Below the pieces are notes generated by a model. It made no database searches, had not been told where the DNA came from, and saw nothing but the letters and a program-made list of their open reading frames with translations. The position numbers and the translations under genes were made by a program. This document shows positions 1 through 11,811 of a stretch of DNA of 64,000 nucleotides, piece by piece; within the stretch, counting starts at the first letter, position 1, and the number at the start of each line of letters is the position of its first letter. Origin of the DNA: an uncultured Bacteroidales bacterium (GTDB lineage: Bacteria; Bacteroidota; Bacteroidia; Bacteroidales; UBA932); the NCBI GenBank assembly GCA_947168065.1, contig CAMVKH010000004.1, positions 161,194 to 225,193 of the forward strand, in the 5' to 3' direction.

Positions 1-2145
1 TCTGCCTTAGACTATCTGGGTATCGGCAACTGCCTTTCTCAACTCGATCGTTTCAGCGAGGCCATCGAGTGTTATGAAAAAGCGATGGAAATCTATGAGT
101 CGCTCTTTGGCAGCGATCATCCAGATTATGCGTCAGTCCTCCAGAATATCGGTCTCTGCTACGGATGTCTGGACGATTATGACAAGGCCTTGGCGTATCA
201 GCAAAAAGCGCTGGAAATCCGAAAGGAAGTCCTGGGCGAGCGCCATCCCAACTATGCGATGAGCCTCTATAATTTAGGGGAATACTACAGACTCGTGGAA
301 GATTATGAAAAGGCCGTTTCCTACATCGAGGAAGCTTTGCGCATCTTTCGCGATGTTTTCGGAGAGCGGAGCGAGAATTACGCAAGCGGCCTTTCACGCC
401 TCGGGCATACCTATTCGGATCTGGGCGACCGGGATTCCGCGTCCGTCCATCTCCGGCATTTCTACGCCCTCGCTTCCGACATCGTGTTGGATGCTTTCAC
501 GTATCTTCCTCAGAACCAGAGAAGTACATTTTGGAATGCCTATAACGACCATTTCTCATTCAACCTTCCCATCTATACATACCTCTTCTCGGATGACAAG
601 CAATTCATGCAGACCGCCTACAACGGTGCCTTGTTCTCCAAGGGCCTGCTGCTGAATGCCGAAACGGAGATGCGCCGGCTGATCCTCGAGAGCGGCGATG
701 AAGACGCGCTCTCGCTCTACGACCAATACCTTGAGGAGCGTCAACTCCTGGACGAACTGTACGAACTGCCCGTGGAGGAGCGTCCCATGCCCACGGATTC
801 CCTCGAGACCCTCTGCGAATCGCTGGAGCGGGAACTCCAACAGAAGAGCCGGGCTTTCGGGGACTACAAGAAAAACCTCTCCATCAACTGGAAAGATGTC
901 CAGGCGACATTGGGAAAGCGGGATATCGCCATCGAGTTCCTGGAAGCCTCTGTCTCCGAAGACACGACGCGCTACTGCGCACTGACGCTCAAACCGGGCT
1001 ACGATGCGCCCCACTTCGTCGAGCTCTTCGATGCCAGGGACCTGGAGGCCCTGAAGGCGAAATATGCCGGAAGGCGCAATGCCGAAGGCATGGTTTACGG
1101 CGACAAAGCCTTGTACGATCTGGTCTGGAAACCCCTTGAAAGCGAACTTAAGGGCGTGAAAAACATCTACTTCGGCCCGACCGGCGAACTCTACCAAACC
1201 GCCATCGAATATGCCGACAATGGCAAGGGGCCCTTCGCCGACCAGAAGAACATCTTCCGCCTGTCTTCGACGCGACAACTTGCCGTGGAACGGGGTCAAA
1301 CGCAGCGCAGACGCTCCGCCGTCTTCGGCGGCCTGAAATACGGCGCTTCGGAAGAGGTGCTGCTGGCTGACAGCCGGAAATACACGCAGCGCAGCCTGCC
1401 GGAGGACGCTTTCTTCCACGTCGATTCCCTGGACATCCGCGGCGCGGGAGGCGGCCTGATGGTCGCCGACCTGCCGGGAACGGAGACGGAAGCCCTGGAA
1501 ATCGATGCCTTGCTCCGAAAGGAAGGGCTGGACAATACGCTCCGTATGGGAGAAGACGGCACCGAAGCCGCTTTCAAGGATCTCTCAGGACGACAGGAGA
1601 ATATCATCCACATCGCAACCCACGGCTTCTATTGGAACGGTCGTCAGGCCCGCCGCATCGGCGAACGCCTCGGACGCAGTTTGGATGACAACGCCGGCCG
1701 GATCCAGGAAGATGTTTCGATGACGCGGTCAGGCCTGCTGTTCTCCGGTGCCAATAACACCCTGCGCGGCAATTACCAAAAAATAGAAGGCGTGGAAGAC
1801 GGCATCCTGACTGCCAAGGAAATCGCGCAGATGGACCTGCGCGGAACGGACCTGCTGGTCCTCTCGGCTTGCCAGACGGGCTTGGGCGAAGTGAGCGGCG
1901 AAGGTGTCTTCGGCCTCCAGCGAGGCTTCAAGAAGGCCGGCGTCAATACCATCCTGATGAGCCTCTGGGAAGTCGACGACCAGGCCACCAGCCTGCTGAT
2001 GACAGCGTTCTATAAGGAATTGGCAAAGGGACGGTCAAAGGCCGACGCCTTGAAAGCCGCGCAGAAAGCGGTCAGGGAATGCAAGGACAAAGACTTCTCG
2101 TCTCCCTACTACTGGGCCGCCTTCATCCTGCTTGACGGAGCGTAA
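1..2145 (+). CDS. TPR-CHAT domain protein (5' end outside window)
   Basis: The reading frame is already open at base 1, so the N-terminus is missing; 714 residues are visible. The N-terminal part is a series of tetratricopeptide repeats of the kinesin-light-chain type (A-x-x-Y-x-x-A-L-x-I motifs, roughly the first 130 visible residues). A helical linker follows, then a C-terminal CHAT (caspase HetF-associated with TPRs) domain. The caspase-like dyad is visible as His in HIATHG (about residue 539 of the visible part) and Cys in SACQTG (about 624). CHAT proteins are clan CD cysteine peptidase relatives, several of which act in defence or programmed death with partner substrates. No partner is visible downstream, because the next gene is convergent and unrelated. 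Whether it is an active protease is inferred from the dyad only. Confidence 0.9.
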   Translation, partial: SALDYLGIGNCLSQLDRFSEAIECYEKAMEIYESLFGSDHPDYASVLQNIGLCYGCLDDYDKALAYQQKALEIRKEVLGERHPNYAMSLYNLGEYYRLVEDYEKAVSYIEEALRIFRDVFGERSENYASGLSRLGHTYSDLGDRDSASVHLRHFYALASDIVLDAFTYLPQNQRSTFWNAYNDHFSFNLPIYTYLFSDDKQFMQTAYNGALFSKGLLLNAETEMRRLILESGDEDALSLYDQYLEERQLLDELYELPVEERPMPTDSLETLCESLERELQQKSRAFGDYKKNLSINWKDVQATLGKRDIAIEFLEASVSEDTTRYCALTLKPGYDAPHFVELFDARDLEALKAKYAGRRNAEGMVYGDKALYDLVWKPLESELKGVKNIYFGPTGELYQTAIEYADNGKGPFADQKNIFRLSSTRQLAVERGQTQRRRSAVFGGLKYGASEEVLLADSRKYTQRSLPEDAFFHVDSLDIRGAGGGLMVADLPGTETEALEIDALLRKEGLDNTLRMGEDGTEAAFKDLSGRQENIIHIATHGFYWNGRQARRIGERLGRSLDDNAGRIQEDVSMTRSGLLFSGANNTLRGNYQKIEGVEDGILTAKEIAQMDLRGTDLLVLSACQTGLGEVSGEGVFGLQRGFKKAGVNTILMSLWEVDDQATSLLMTAFYKELAKGRSKADALKAAQKAVRECKDKDFSSPYYWAAFILLDGA

Positions 2146-2148
2146 AAG

Positions 2149-3045
2149 CTATTTCTTGATCACATCAAAGCCTGTTCCGTAGACACCGGTCACGCTGCCG
2201 ACGGAGAGGAATGCCTGTGGATCCTCTTCCTTGATCAGGTTGAGCAGGAATTTCAATTCGTGCTTGCGAGCCACGACCACCAGAACCGTTGCACTGTTCT
2301 TTGTGTACCAGCCCTTTCCTTCGAGGGACGTCACGCCGCGATGAAGGTCGTTGGTAATCCGGTCGGCGATTTTCTCATATTGCTTGGAGAAAATCAGGAT
2401 CTGCACGGACTGCTTGCTGCCCGAGACGAACAGGTCGAGCGCATAGCTGAACACGCCGGCCATCACATAGCCGTAAACCAGATTGGCGATGCGCTCACCC
2501 CAGCTGCCTTCCGTCGGGACGATCAGGGAGGAACCGATGATGAAAATATCGAGAATCAGCAGGATACGGCCCGGGGAGATAGCCCGGTACTTGTTGATCA
2601 TCAGGGCGATGATGTCTGTGCCACCGGAACTGCCGCCCTGCGAGAATGTGAGCGAGATACCCAGTGCGGAAAGTGCGCCGCCCAGGATGACGCTCAGGAG
2701 CTTGCCGTTCTCGATGGCGATGATCTGGATGAAATCTTCCGGAATGACCATCGGAGCGACTCGCAGCAGGATCGTGGTCACCACCATCGCATAGACGGTC
2801 TTCACGCCGAAGGCGGGTCCGAGCACTTTAAGAGCAATCAGCAGCAGTATCGCATTGATGATGAAGAACGAGTAGCTCACGTGGAATCCGGTGCAGTACT
2901 GGATCACGGCCGAGATACCGGTCACGCCACCGCCCACCAGATGGTGCGGAATGATGAAGATCGTCCACGCCAAGACGTAGAAAAGCAGGCCGATCGTGAT
3001 GATCGCGTACGACTTGAGCGTCGAAAGGGCTTTGTTCTTTTCCAT
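2149..3045 (-). CDS. YitT family membrane protein (DUF161/DUF2179)
   Basis: This 298-residue protein has five to six hydrophobic segments in its first 200 residues and a soluble C-terminal domain of about 80 residues. That matches the YitT_membrane plus DUF2179 architecture and the family's usual length of 280-300. The segment with GGSSGGTDI is typical of the family. The biochemical role of YitT proteins is unknown; a transport role is only suspected. Its ATG follows the leuS stop codon directly on the minus strand (TAA then ATG, no gap), so it is very probably co-transcribed and translationally coupled with leuS. It converges on the CHAT gene, with only three bases between the two stop codons. 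Confidence 0.88.
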   Translation of the reverse strand: MEKNKALSTLKSYAIITIGLLFYVLAWTIFIIPHHLVGGGVTGISAVIQYCTGFHVSYSFFIINAILLLIALKVLGPAFGVKTVYAMVVTTILLRVAPMVIPEDFIQIIAIENGKLLSVILGGALSALGISLTFSQGGSSGGTDIIALMINKYRAISPGRILLILDIFIIGSSLIVPTEGSWGERIANLVYGYVMAGVFSYALDLFVSGSKQSVQILIFSKQYEKIADRITNDLHRGVTSLEGKGWYTKNSATVLVVVARKHELKFLLNLIKEEDPQAFLSVGSVTGVYGTGFDVIKK

Positions 3046-5757
<2,712 letters not shown>

Positions 5758-5782
5758 GAAGCGCCTGTTTGAAATTCAGGCG

Positions 5783-5790
5783 CAAAGATA
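5783..5790 (-). promoter_or_regulatory. Bacteroidota -7 promoter element for leuS
   Basis: TATCTTTG on the minus strand fits the TAnnTTTG consensus and lies about 25 bases upstream of the leuS ATG, immediately after the stop of the M28 peptidase gene. No clear -33 TTG box was found at the usual distance. leuS can therefore be transcribed separately from the upstream gcvT run. Confidence 0.5.
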
Positions 5791-5791
5791 G

Positions 5792-7081
5792 TTATTTCAG
5801 GCGAAATTCCACCGGAATGACGATTCTTGTGCGGACTTTCACACCTTTGATCTGGCCGGGAATCCATTTCGGGGATACCTCCACCACGCGGACCGCTTCG
5901 TCGTCGAGCAGTTCGTCGATGCCGTGCTCCACGGTCACGTCGGTGACGCTGCCGTCTTTTTCGATAATGAAACTTACCAGCACCTGCCCCTGGAGATTCC
6001 GCTCGATAGCCTCGCGGGGGTACTTCAGATACTTGTACACCCAGCTCTGCAGGAAGTGCCGCTCATTGGAATGGAAGAACTGGGGCCGGACGTCGCACTC
6101 GGCGACAGTATAGACTTTGTCCGCACGGTTGCTCCGGGCGGCGGGATCGGCATCGGCGGAAGAGATCTCGTCGATGCCCGAGACCGTCATCAGGAAATGG
6201 TACAGGTAGTTGCAAGCCGCTTCCATGGCGAGTGCATCCACCAGGCGCGGCGTATCCTTGATGGTGCGGTGCTCCCGCGTCGGGCCGGTCGTAAAGAGGA
6301 ATACCGGAATCTGCCGCTCGTAGAACGGCAGATAGTCCGAAGACAGGCCCGGCGCGGGGATTACGACGGGCAGCGTGACGACCGACTCCCGGGCGGTCTG
6401 GTCGAGGATATAATCGAGGTCCCTGCGGGAAAGCTGCGAGAAACAGCTCAGCGGATGGTCTTCTCCGCTGCGGCCCAGGCAGTCCAGGTCGACCATGGCC
6501 TTGACCTGGCGGATCTGTTCAAATGCCCGGTTGGCGAAATACCAGGAACCGGCCATCCCCTGCTCGCCGGCACCGAAGCCCACGAACAGGACAGAGCGGC
6601 GCAGCAGGCCCTTGTACTGGGCCGTCATCCGGGCCAGTTCGATGAGCATCGCTACGCCCGAGGCGTTGGCATCCGCACCGGGATAGAGCTGGACGACCGG
6701 CTCGCCATCGACCGTCAGGGTGTGGGTGCCCAGATGGTCGTAGTGCGCCCCCACGACGATATACTCCTCCCGCAGCTGCGGATCGCTTCCTTCCACGATG
6801 CCCACGATATTCTGCGAGCGGATGTCGCCTGCATCGTCTGTAATCCGGAAATCCTGGCCCAGCGAGTCGGTGAGCATCAGCACGCCGGCATCGCGCAGCG
6901 CATCGTAGAGGTAACGGGCGGCCATCCGCTCTCCGGCCGTGCCGGCACGACGGCCTTCCATCTCTTCGGAGCTGAGCGCCTCGACGTGGCGCCTGAGGGA
7001 CGGGGCAACAGCAAAATTCTGTGCGGCAAGGCCTGCCGCACAGAATTCAAGCATCAGGAGTATGATCAGTTTTCCTTTCAA
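5792..7081 (-). CDS. M28 family metallopeptidase fused to a TonB C-terminal domain
   Basis: This 429-residue exported protein begins with a signal peptide (hydrophobic residues 4-20, cleavage near LAAQN). An M28 zinc aminopeptidase-type domain follows: the zinc-site sequences GAHYDHLG and PGADANASG are visible, and the domain runs to about residue 310. The last about 100 residues form a TonB_C-like domain, with the typical YPxxA segment (KYPREAIERNLQG), a GxVxVSFIIEKDGSV strand and a W-x-P element. M28 enzymes remove N-terminal residues from peptides. A TonB_C domain on a secreted peptidase suggests contact with an outer-membrane receptor or peptidoglycan, which is inference. Its ATG abuts the gcvT stop codon with no gap. 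Confidence 0.88.
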   Translation of the reverse strand: MKGKLIILLMLEFCAAGLAAQNFAVAPSLRRHVEALSSEEMEGRRAGTAGERMAARYLYDALRDAGVLMLTDSLGQDFRITDDAGDIRSQNIVGIVEGSDPQLREEYIVVGAHYDHLGTHTLTVDGEPVVQLYPGADANASGVAMLIELARMTAQYKGLLRRSVLFVGFGAGEQGMAGSWYFANRAFEQIRQVKAMVDLDCLGRSGEDHPLSCFSQLSRRDLDYILDQTARESVVTLPVVIPAPGLSSDYLPFYERQIPVFLFTTGPTREHRTIKDTPRLVDALAMEAACNYLYHFLMTVSGIDEISSADADPAARSNRADKVYTVAECDVRPQFFHSNERHFLQSWVYKYLKYPREAIERNLQGQVLVSFIIEKDGSVTDVTVEHGIDELLDDEAVRVVEVSPKWIPGQIKGVKVRTRIVIPVEFRLK

Positions 7082-8188
7082 TTATTTCTTGTAAAACGGC
7101 ATCTTCACCACTTCCGCCTTGAGGAGCTTGCCGCGGACTTCGATGAAGATCTCACTGCCGACTTTGTTGTAGGGAACATCTACATATCCCATGCCAATCG
7201 CCTTCTTGACGCTCGGGCCCATGGTGCCGGAAGTGACGTGGCCGATCTGTTTGCCCTCGGCGTCGCAGATGGGCATCTCGTGACGGGCGATACCGCGGTC
7301 CACAAGTTCGAAGCCGACGAGCTTGCGCTTCAGACCGGCCGCCTTCTGGTCGAGCAGGTACTGCTTGTCGATGAAGTCACCCTTGACGTCGTTGAACTTG
7401 GTGATCCAGCCCAGACCGGCCTCCAGCGGGGAAGTCGTGTCGTCGATATCGTTGCCATAGAGGCAGAAGCCCATCTCCAGACGGAGCGTGTCGCGGGCGC
7501 CCAGGCCGATCGGCTGGATGCCGAAAGGTTCGCCGGCCTCGAAGACAGCTTTCCAGAGCTGGTCGCCATACTCGTTGGGGACATAGACCTCGCATCCGCC
7601 GCTGCCGGTATAGCCGGTGGTCGAGAGGATGGCGTCGGGAATGCCGGCCACTTCAAGCTGCTTGAACGTGTAGTATTCCATCGAAAGGATGTCTTCCTTG
7701 CAGAGTTTCTGCATGACCTCCATGGCCTTCGGGCCCTGGATGGCGAGCTGGCAGGTGGCGTCGGAGGCGTTCACCAGTTCCTTGCCCACTTCCAGACCGA
7801 ACTTCGGCGCGATGGCGCACAGATGGTTCCAGTCTTTCTCGATGTTGGCCGCATTGACGGCGAGCAGGTATTTCTCCGTGCTGAAGCAGTAGAGGATGAA
7901 GTCGTCGACGATGCCGCCCTTTCCGTTGGGGAAGCAGGTGTACTGTGCCTTGCCAGGGAAGAGGACCGAGGCGTCGTTGGAAGAGACGTACTGCATGAAG
8001 GGGAGCGCCTTCGGGCCGCAGACCCAGATTTCACCCATGTGGGAGACATCGAACACGCCGACGCCTTCGCGGACGGTAGTATGTTCCTCGTTGATACCCT
8101 TGTATTGGATCGGCATGTTGTAGCCGGCAAACGGAGCCATCTTCGCACCCAGCGCGATGTGCTTCTCAGTGAATACGGTATTTTTCAT
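7082..8188 (-). CDS. gcvT: glycine cleavage system T protein (aminomethyltransferase)
   Basis: The 368-residue product is the tetrahydrofolate-dependent aminomethyltransferase of the glycine cleavage system. It takes the aminomethyl group from lipoylated H protein and yields 5,10-methylene-THF and ammonia. Family features seen are [16 protein letters not shown] near the N-terminus, FDVSHMGE, the folate-site region around TTGYTGSGG, and the C-terminal [21 protein letters not shown] barrel. Length is normal. The genes for H, P and L proteins are not in the window. The start overlaps the stop of the upstream SPOR lipoprotein gene by four bases (ATGA), indicating translational coupling. Confidence 0.97.
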   Translation of the reverse strand: MKNTVFTEKHIALGAKMAPFAGYNMPIQYKGINEEHTTVREGVGVFDVSHMGEIWVCGPKALPFMQYVSSNDASVLFPGKAQYTCFPNGKGGIVDDFILYCFSTEKYLLAVNAANIEKDWNHLCAIAPKFGLEVGKELVNASDATCQLAIQGPKAMEVMQKLCKEDILSMEYYTFKQLEVAGIPDAILSTTGYTGSGGCEVYVPNEYGDQLWKAVFEAGEPFGIQPIGLGARDTLRLEMGFCLYGNDIDDTTSPLEAGLGWITKFNDVKGDFIDKQYLLDQKAAGLKRKLVGFELVDRGIARHEMPICDAEGKQIGHVTSGTMGPSVKKAIGMGYVDVPYNKVGSEIFIEVRGKLLKAEVVKMPFYKK

Positions 8189-8679
8189 ATTTCCTTGTGT
8201 AGTTTCTGACTGGTGTTGTAGATCCAGGGCTCGGTCAGGGGGAAAAGACGGAGGGCCTTCATGGCAGCTATATCGCGCCGGACGACGTCGAGCGAGTCGC
8301 TGCCTTCCACGCAGACGACCTTCAGCCCGCTCTTGAAATCGAAGCAGCGGACACGGAAACCGTTTTCCTTCAACTTTTTGCTGTAGATTTCCACGCCGAC
8401 GGTATCCTTGAACGCGCCTGCCACGGCATAATAGCGGCGCAGGACCGCCGATTCAGCAGCAGCCGCAGCGGCGGCTTCTTCCGCGGCGACGCGCTCACGC
8501 TCCGCCTCTGCAGCGGCGATGGAATCGCGGACGGCCTGCTCGCGGGCCTCTTTCGCCTGCCGCAGAACCGCCAGGTCGGCCGAGGTCGGCTTCCCGAGTG
8601 AAGCGCGCATCTGGTCGCAACCGGGTGCGAGGAGCAGCAAGGCGGCCAGCAGGGCCAAAGCGAAAAGCTTATTTCTCAT
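8185..8679 (-). CDS. SPOR-domain lipoprotein
   Basis: The start at 8679 is preferred over in-frame upstream codons because a lipoprotein signal peptide ([21 protein letters not shown]) begins there and a TATCTTTG promoter lies 8 bases upstream. The mature 145-residue protein has an Ala/Glu-rich helical linker (residues about 38-85) and a C-terminal SPOR-like fold ([26 protein letters not shown]). SPOR domains bind denuded peptidoglycan strands at the septum. It overlaps gcvT by four bases, an odd partnership that may only reflect operon packing. SPOR assignment rests on pattern recognition of the beta-alpha-beta sequence. Confidence 0.82.
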   Translation of the reverse strand: MRNKLFALALLAALLLLAPGCDQMRASLGKPTSADLAVLRQAKEAREQAVRDSIAAAEAERERVAAEEAAAAAAAESAVLRRYYAVAGAFKDTVGVEIYSKKLKENGFRVRCFDFKSGLKVVCVEGSDSLDVVRRDIAAMKALRLFPLTEPWIYNTSQKLHKEI

Positions 8680-8686
8680 ATTCGAA

Positions 8687-8694
8687 CAAAGATA
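8687..8694 (-). promoter_or_regulatory. Bacteroidota -7 promoter element for the SPOR-gcvT run
   Basis: TATCTTTG on the minus strand ends 8 bases before the chosen ATG, giving a very short or absent 5' leader. The divergent capA-like gene starts 50 bases to the right, so this is a compact divergent promoter region. Confidence 0.5.
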
Positions 8695-8743
8695 GCACAA
8701 AAAAGTCATAAAAAGTTTAACTTTACATCCTAAAGTGGACTTG

Positions 8744-9817
8744 ATGTTAAAAACAATCCGGAAAATCTTTCTCCTCCCGTTGCTGCTGGCCTGTTGCCTG
8801 AAGGCCCATGCAGGCACGCCCGACACCATCCGGATCGTCTTCATCGGCGACGTGATGTCGCACGGCCCGCAAGTGACCGCCGCCCTGCGCAGCGGCGGCA
8901 ACCGCAACGACCCCGCCGATTTCGACTACAGCTCCTATTTCAAGCACATCCTCCCCCGGATCGAAGCAGCCGATTTCGCCGTGGCCAACATGGAATTCCC
9001 CATCGGCATCACGCCTTATTCTGGTTATCCCCAGTTCTCCGCGCCGCAAAGCCTTGCCTACGAAGCGCAGCGCAGCGGCATCGACCTGTTCCTGACCGCC
9101 AACAACCATATCTGCGACAAGGGCCGCGCCGGCATCGACAGCACCTATGTCGTCTATTCGCGGATGGGCATCCCCTTCACGGGCGTCTATCGCTCGGAAG
9201 GCGAGGAGTACGAAAACAACCCGCTGATCGTGGACATCAAGGGCATCCGGGTCGCCTTCATCAACTTCACCTACGGCACCAACGGCCTCCCCATTCCGCC
9301 GCCCTGGCGCGTCAACCTGCTCGACCCGAAGCACGTGGAAGCCGTCGTCCGGCGCGCACAGGACCGGCAGGCCGACCTGATCGTCGCCCTGCCGCACTGG
9401 GGTCTGGAATACCATCTCGAGCCCAGCCTCCAGCAGCGCGAATGGGTGAAGCGGCTGTTCGAACTGGGCGTGGACGCCGTCATCGGCGGCCATCCCCACG
9501 TCGTACAGCCGACCCTCTTCGAGCCGCCTCACGCCGTCGCTTATTCGCTGGGCAACTACGTGTCCAACCAGAGCGACGTCAACACACAGATCGAGATGCT
9601 CTACGAACTGGTCGTGGTCAGCGACGGCTACCGGGCCACCATCGCCGATGCCTTCCCCACCTATCTGTGGTGCTCCCGGCACGGCGGACTGGAAAAGAAC
9701 TATACCGTCATCCCCATTCTCGAATGGATCGGCCGCCGCGACGAGTGGCTCAACCGGAGCGACTACGACAAGATGGTCCGCGAATGGGAAGCGCTCAAGC
9801 GGCATTTCAACTTGTAA
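8744..9817 (+). CDS. CapA-family metallophosphatase-like exported protein
   Basis: From the ATG at 8744 the product has 357 residues; a GTG nine bases upstream is less likely. It starts with a signal peptide (MLKTIRKIFLLPLLLACCLKAHAG). The CapA/PGA_cap fold is shown by IGDVMSHG, ANMEFPIG, LTANNHICDKG, LPHWGLEY and IGGHPHVVQP, which carry the likely metal ligands (D, N, H, H, H). The family is related to calcineurin-like phosphoesterases and includes PgsA/CapA of poly-gamma-glutamate capsule synthesis, but most members have no proven role. No other capsule genes are adjacent. phoH follows after 15 bases and is probably co-transcribed. Confidence 0.92.
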   Translation: MLKTIRKIFLLPLLLACCLKAHAGTPDTIRIVFIGDVMSHGPQVTAALRSGGNRNDPADFDYSSYFKHILPRIEAADFAVANMEFPIGITPYSGYPQFSAPQSLAYEAQRSGIDLFLTANNHICDKGRAGIDSTYVVYSRMGIPFTGVYRSEGEEYENNPLIVDIKGIRVAFINFTYGTNGLPIPPPWRVNLLDPKHVEAVVRRAQDRQADLIVALPHWGLEYHLEPSLQQREWVKRLFELGVDAVIGGHPHVVQPTLFEPPHAVAYSLGNYVSNQSDVNTQIEMLYELVVVSDGYRATIADAFPTYLWCSRHGGLEKNYTVIPILEWIGRRDEWLNRSDYDKMVREWEALKRHFNL

Positions 9818-9832
9818 CCGAAACAACCCTAT

Positions 9833-10783
9833 ATGGAAAAAACCATCCTCCTTGAAGAAATCGACCCCATCGACATCTACGGCATCAACAACCGCCTGTT
9901 CGACCTGCTCACCAGTCACTATCCCAAGATCAAAGCCGTCGCCCGCGGCGCGGAAATCTACCTGATCGGCCCCCAGAGTGAGCTCGAAGACTTCGAAGAG
10001 AAAATCAATCTGCTCCGGCGCAAACGGATGACCAAGAGCGTCCTGACCGAATACGACGTGGAAGCGCTCTTCGAAGGCACCGACAGCAGCGCCGAATCGG
10101 GCGAGATCCCTGTCGGGCCGAACGTGGAAAGCATCATCCTCTACAGCAACGAGGGACGGCCCATCAAGGCCCGGACGCCCAACCAGAAACGGATGGTGGC
10201 CGAGTGCTACCGCAACGACCTGGTCTTCGCCATCGGCCCTGCCGGCAGCGGCAAGACCTACACGGCCATCGCCCTGGCCGTGCGGGCGCTCAAGAACCGT
10301 GAAGTCAAGCGCATCATCCTTACCCGCCCCGCCGTGGAGGCGGGCGAGCGGCTCGGTTTCCTGCCCGGCGACCTGAAGGAAAAACTCGATCCCTATCTCC
10401 AGCCGCTCTACGACGCGCTGGGCGATATGATTCCCGCCAAGCGGCTCCAGTCGTTCATGGAAGAGGGCATCATCCAGATCGCGCCGCTGGCCTATATGCG
10501 CGGCCGGACGCTCGACCGGGCGTTCGTCATCCTCGACGAGGCTCAGAACACCTCGCTGGGCCAGCTCAAAATGTTCCTCACGCGTATGGGGTGCGACGCC
10601 AAGTTCATCGTCACAGGAGATGCTACTCAGATCGACCTGCCCAACAAGAGCGACTCAGGCCTGATGCGGGGCGTCGGCCTGGTCAAGGACATCAAGGGAA
10701 TCAGTATCGTGGAATTCGGGAAGGAAGATATCGTCCGTCACCCGCTGGTGACTAAAATTGTGGATGCGTTCGAACGCATCTGA
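9833..10783 (+). CDS. phoH: PhoH family ATPase
   Basis: The 316-residue protein has an N-terminal KH-like region (about residues 1-110) and a C-terminal P-loop ATPase domain. Walker A is GPAGSGKT, followed by [18 protein letters not shown], Walker B in [11 protein letters not shown] and the [10 protein letters not shown] motif. These are diagnostic of PhoH/YbeZ-type proteins. YbeZ partners the endoribonuclease YbeY in 16S rRNA maturation and RNA metabolism; ybeY is not visible here. The last 32 bases overlap the 3' end of the convergent FISUMP lipoprotein gene. Confidence 0.96.
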   Translation: MEKTILLEEIDPIDIYGINNRLFDLLTSHYPKIKAVARGAEIYLIGPQSELEDFEEKINLLRRKRMTKSVLTEYDVEALFEGTDSSAESGEIPVGPNVESIILYSNEGRPIKARTPNQKRMVAECYRNDLVFAIGPAGSGKTYTAIALAVRALKNREVKRIILTRPAVEAGERLGFLPGDLKEKLDPYLQPLYDALGDMIPAKRLQSFMEEGIIQIAPLAYMRGRTLDRAFVILDEAQNTSLGQLKMFLTRMGCDAKFIVTGDATQIDLPNKSDSGLMRGVGLVKDIKGISIVEFGKEDIVRHPLVTKIVDAFERI

Positions 10784-11753
10784 CGCTTGCCCGCATATCG
10801 TCCTTGTCCGTATAGGACATCGGAAAATCGCCCAGGTCGTACCAGATATAACGGTAATAGGCCTGGGTGTCGTTTTTCTCGGTAGCCGACCACCAGCAGC
10901 CGTATTCGCTGTAACCCGTCACGAGTTTCTCGCTGCCGACGAAGCTGAAGCCCAGCGGGAGGGCGTTCCAGCCGAAATCGTTGGTATGGGCGTTGTCGGG
11001 AGAATAGGGCCAGATCCGGTTGCCGTTCATCTTGGCATCGACCGAGGCCAGTACGCCTAGCCCTTTCCAGTTGTCGATGAAAGGCAGGGGCTTGCCGGCA
11101 AGGGCCCCTGCGAACGACTCCCAGTCTTCCTGCGTGGGGACACGCCAGCCTTCCGGGCAGACCTCCATCTCCACGGCTTCATTCCAGGTATAGAAACTGC
11201 CGAACAGGGGCGCTGCCGCGTCCGACGCCTGGAACGGAGTGCCGACGCCATCCCAGGCCAGGTTCTGCGAGAACCAGTCCAGGTCGCCGATGGTTACGTA
11301 GTAATAGGCCTGGTCGTCCCGCTCATCGATGATGTACTGATCATCACGGCTCAGGCCGGAGAGCGAGGTGTTCCAGGTTGTGTCGATGGTCGTCACCTGC
11401 TGGGAGGTGCTGCTGGAGTAGAAACCGGGGGCGTAGGAATGGGCGGAGACGGTGAAGACCCCGAGACTGTCGGGGAACTTGACGGTGATCGTGGAGGCTG
11501 TCAGGGTATCGGAATAGACACCGGAGACGAACCATTTGTAGAAGACTTCCTTCGGATAGATGATGCCCGAAGCGGTCATCGTCACCGTTTCGCCCTTGAG
11601 GACATAATAAGGGATGTCATAGACAATGGTGCCGGACATCGAGCCGGGCGTCTCTTCTTCCTCCTCTTCCTGCTTGCAGGCTGTCACGGCGGTCAGGGCG
11701 AAAAGCACGAGCGCCAGGAGGGCCAGCGGGCAGAATTTTTTGATCGGATCCAT
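10752..11753 (-). CDS. FISUMP-type lipoprotein
   Basis: The ATG at 11753 was chosen because a lipoprotein signal peptide starts there (about 22 residues ending in LTAVTAC). A Glu-rich stretch (EEEEEETPG) follows, then an Ig-like or PKD-like beta domain to about residue 140. The C-terminus is a 'Fibrobacter succinogenes major paralogous' domain with its hallmarks: QNLAWDGVGTPF, YTWNEAVEMEVCPEGWRVPTQ, LPLGF, GCWWSATEKND and RCVR. The protein is surface-exposed by inference and its function is unknown. The gene converges on phoH and its coding end overlaps it by 32 bases. Confidence 0.88.
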   Translation of the reverse strand: MDPIKKFCPLALLALVLFALTAVTACKQEEEEEETPGSMSGTIVYDIPYYVLKGETVTMTASGIIYPKEVFYKWFVSGVYSDTLTASTITVKFPDSLGVFTVSAHSYAPGFYSSSTSQQVTTIDTTWNTSLSGLSRDDQYIIDERDDQAYYYVTIGDLDWFSQNLAWDGVGTPFQASDAAAPLFGSFYTWNEAVEMEVCPEGWRVPTQEDWESFAGALAGKPLPFIDNWKGLGVLASVDAKMNGNRIWPYSPDNAHTNDFGWNALPLGFSFVGSEKLVTGYSEYGCWWSATEKNDTQAYYRYIWYDLGDFPMSYTDKDDMRASVRCVRTHPQF

Positions 11754-11797
11754 CAGTCTTGTCGGTTTTACAACTTGCAAAGATGCATAAATAATCG

Positions 11798-11805
11798 TAA
11801 ATTTG
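11798..11805 (+). promoter_or_regulatory. -7 promoter element directly before apbE
   Basis: TAAATTTG is a good TAnnTTTG match and ends only 6 bases before the apbE ATG at 11812. With a start point about 7 bases downstream, the mRNA would be essentially leaderless. Confidence 0.55.
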
Positions 11806-11811
11806 CAAGAA

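Noticed and set aside
5924..8209. 761-codon plus-strand frame across the M28 and gcvT genes
   Set aside because: It runs antisense through two well-supported genes and their junction; no protein family is recognisable.
8747..9919. 390-codon minus-strand frame opposite the CapA-like gene
   Set aside because: The plus strand has clear CapA motifs and a signal peptide; the antisense frame has neither.
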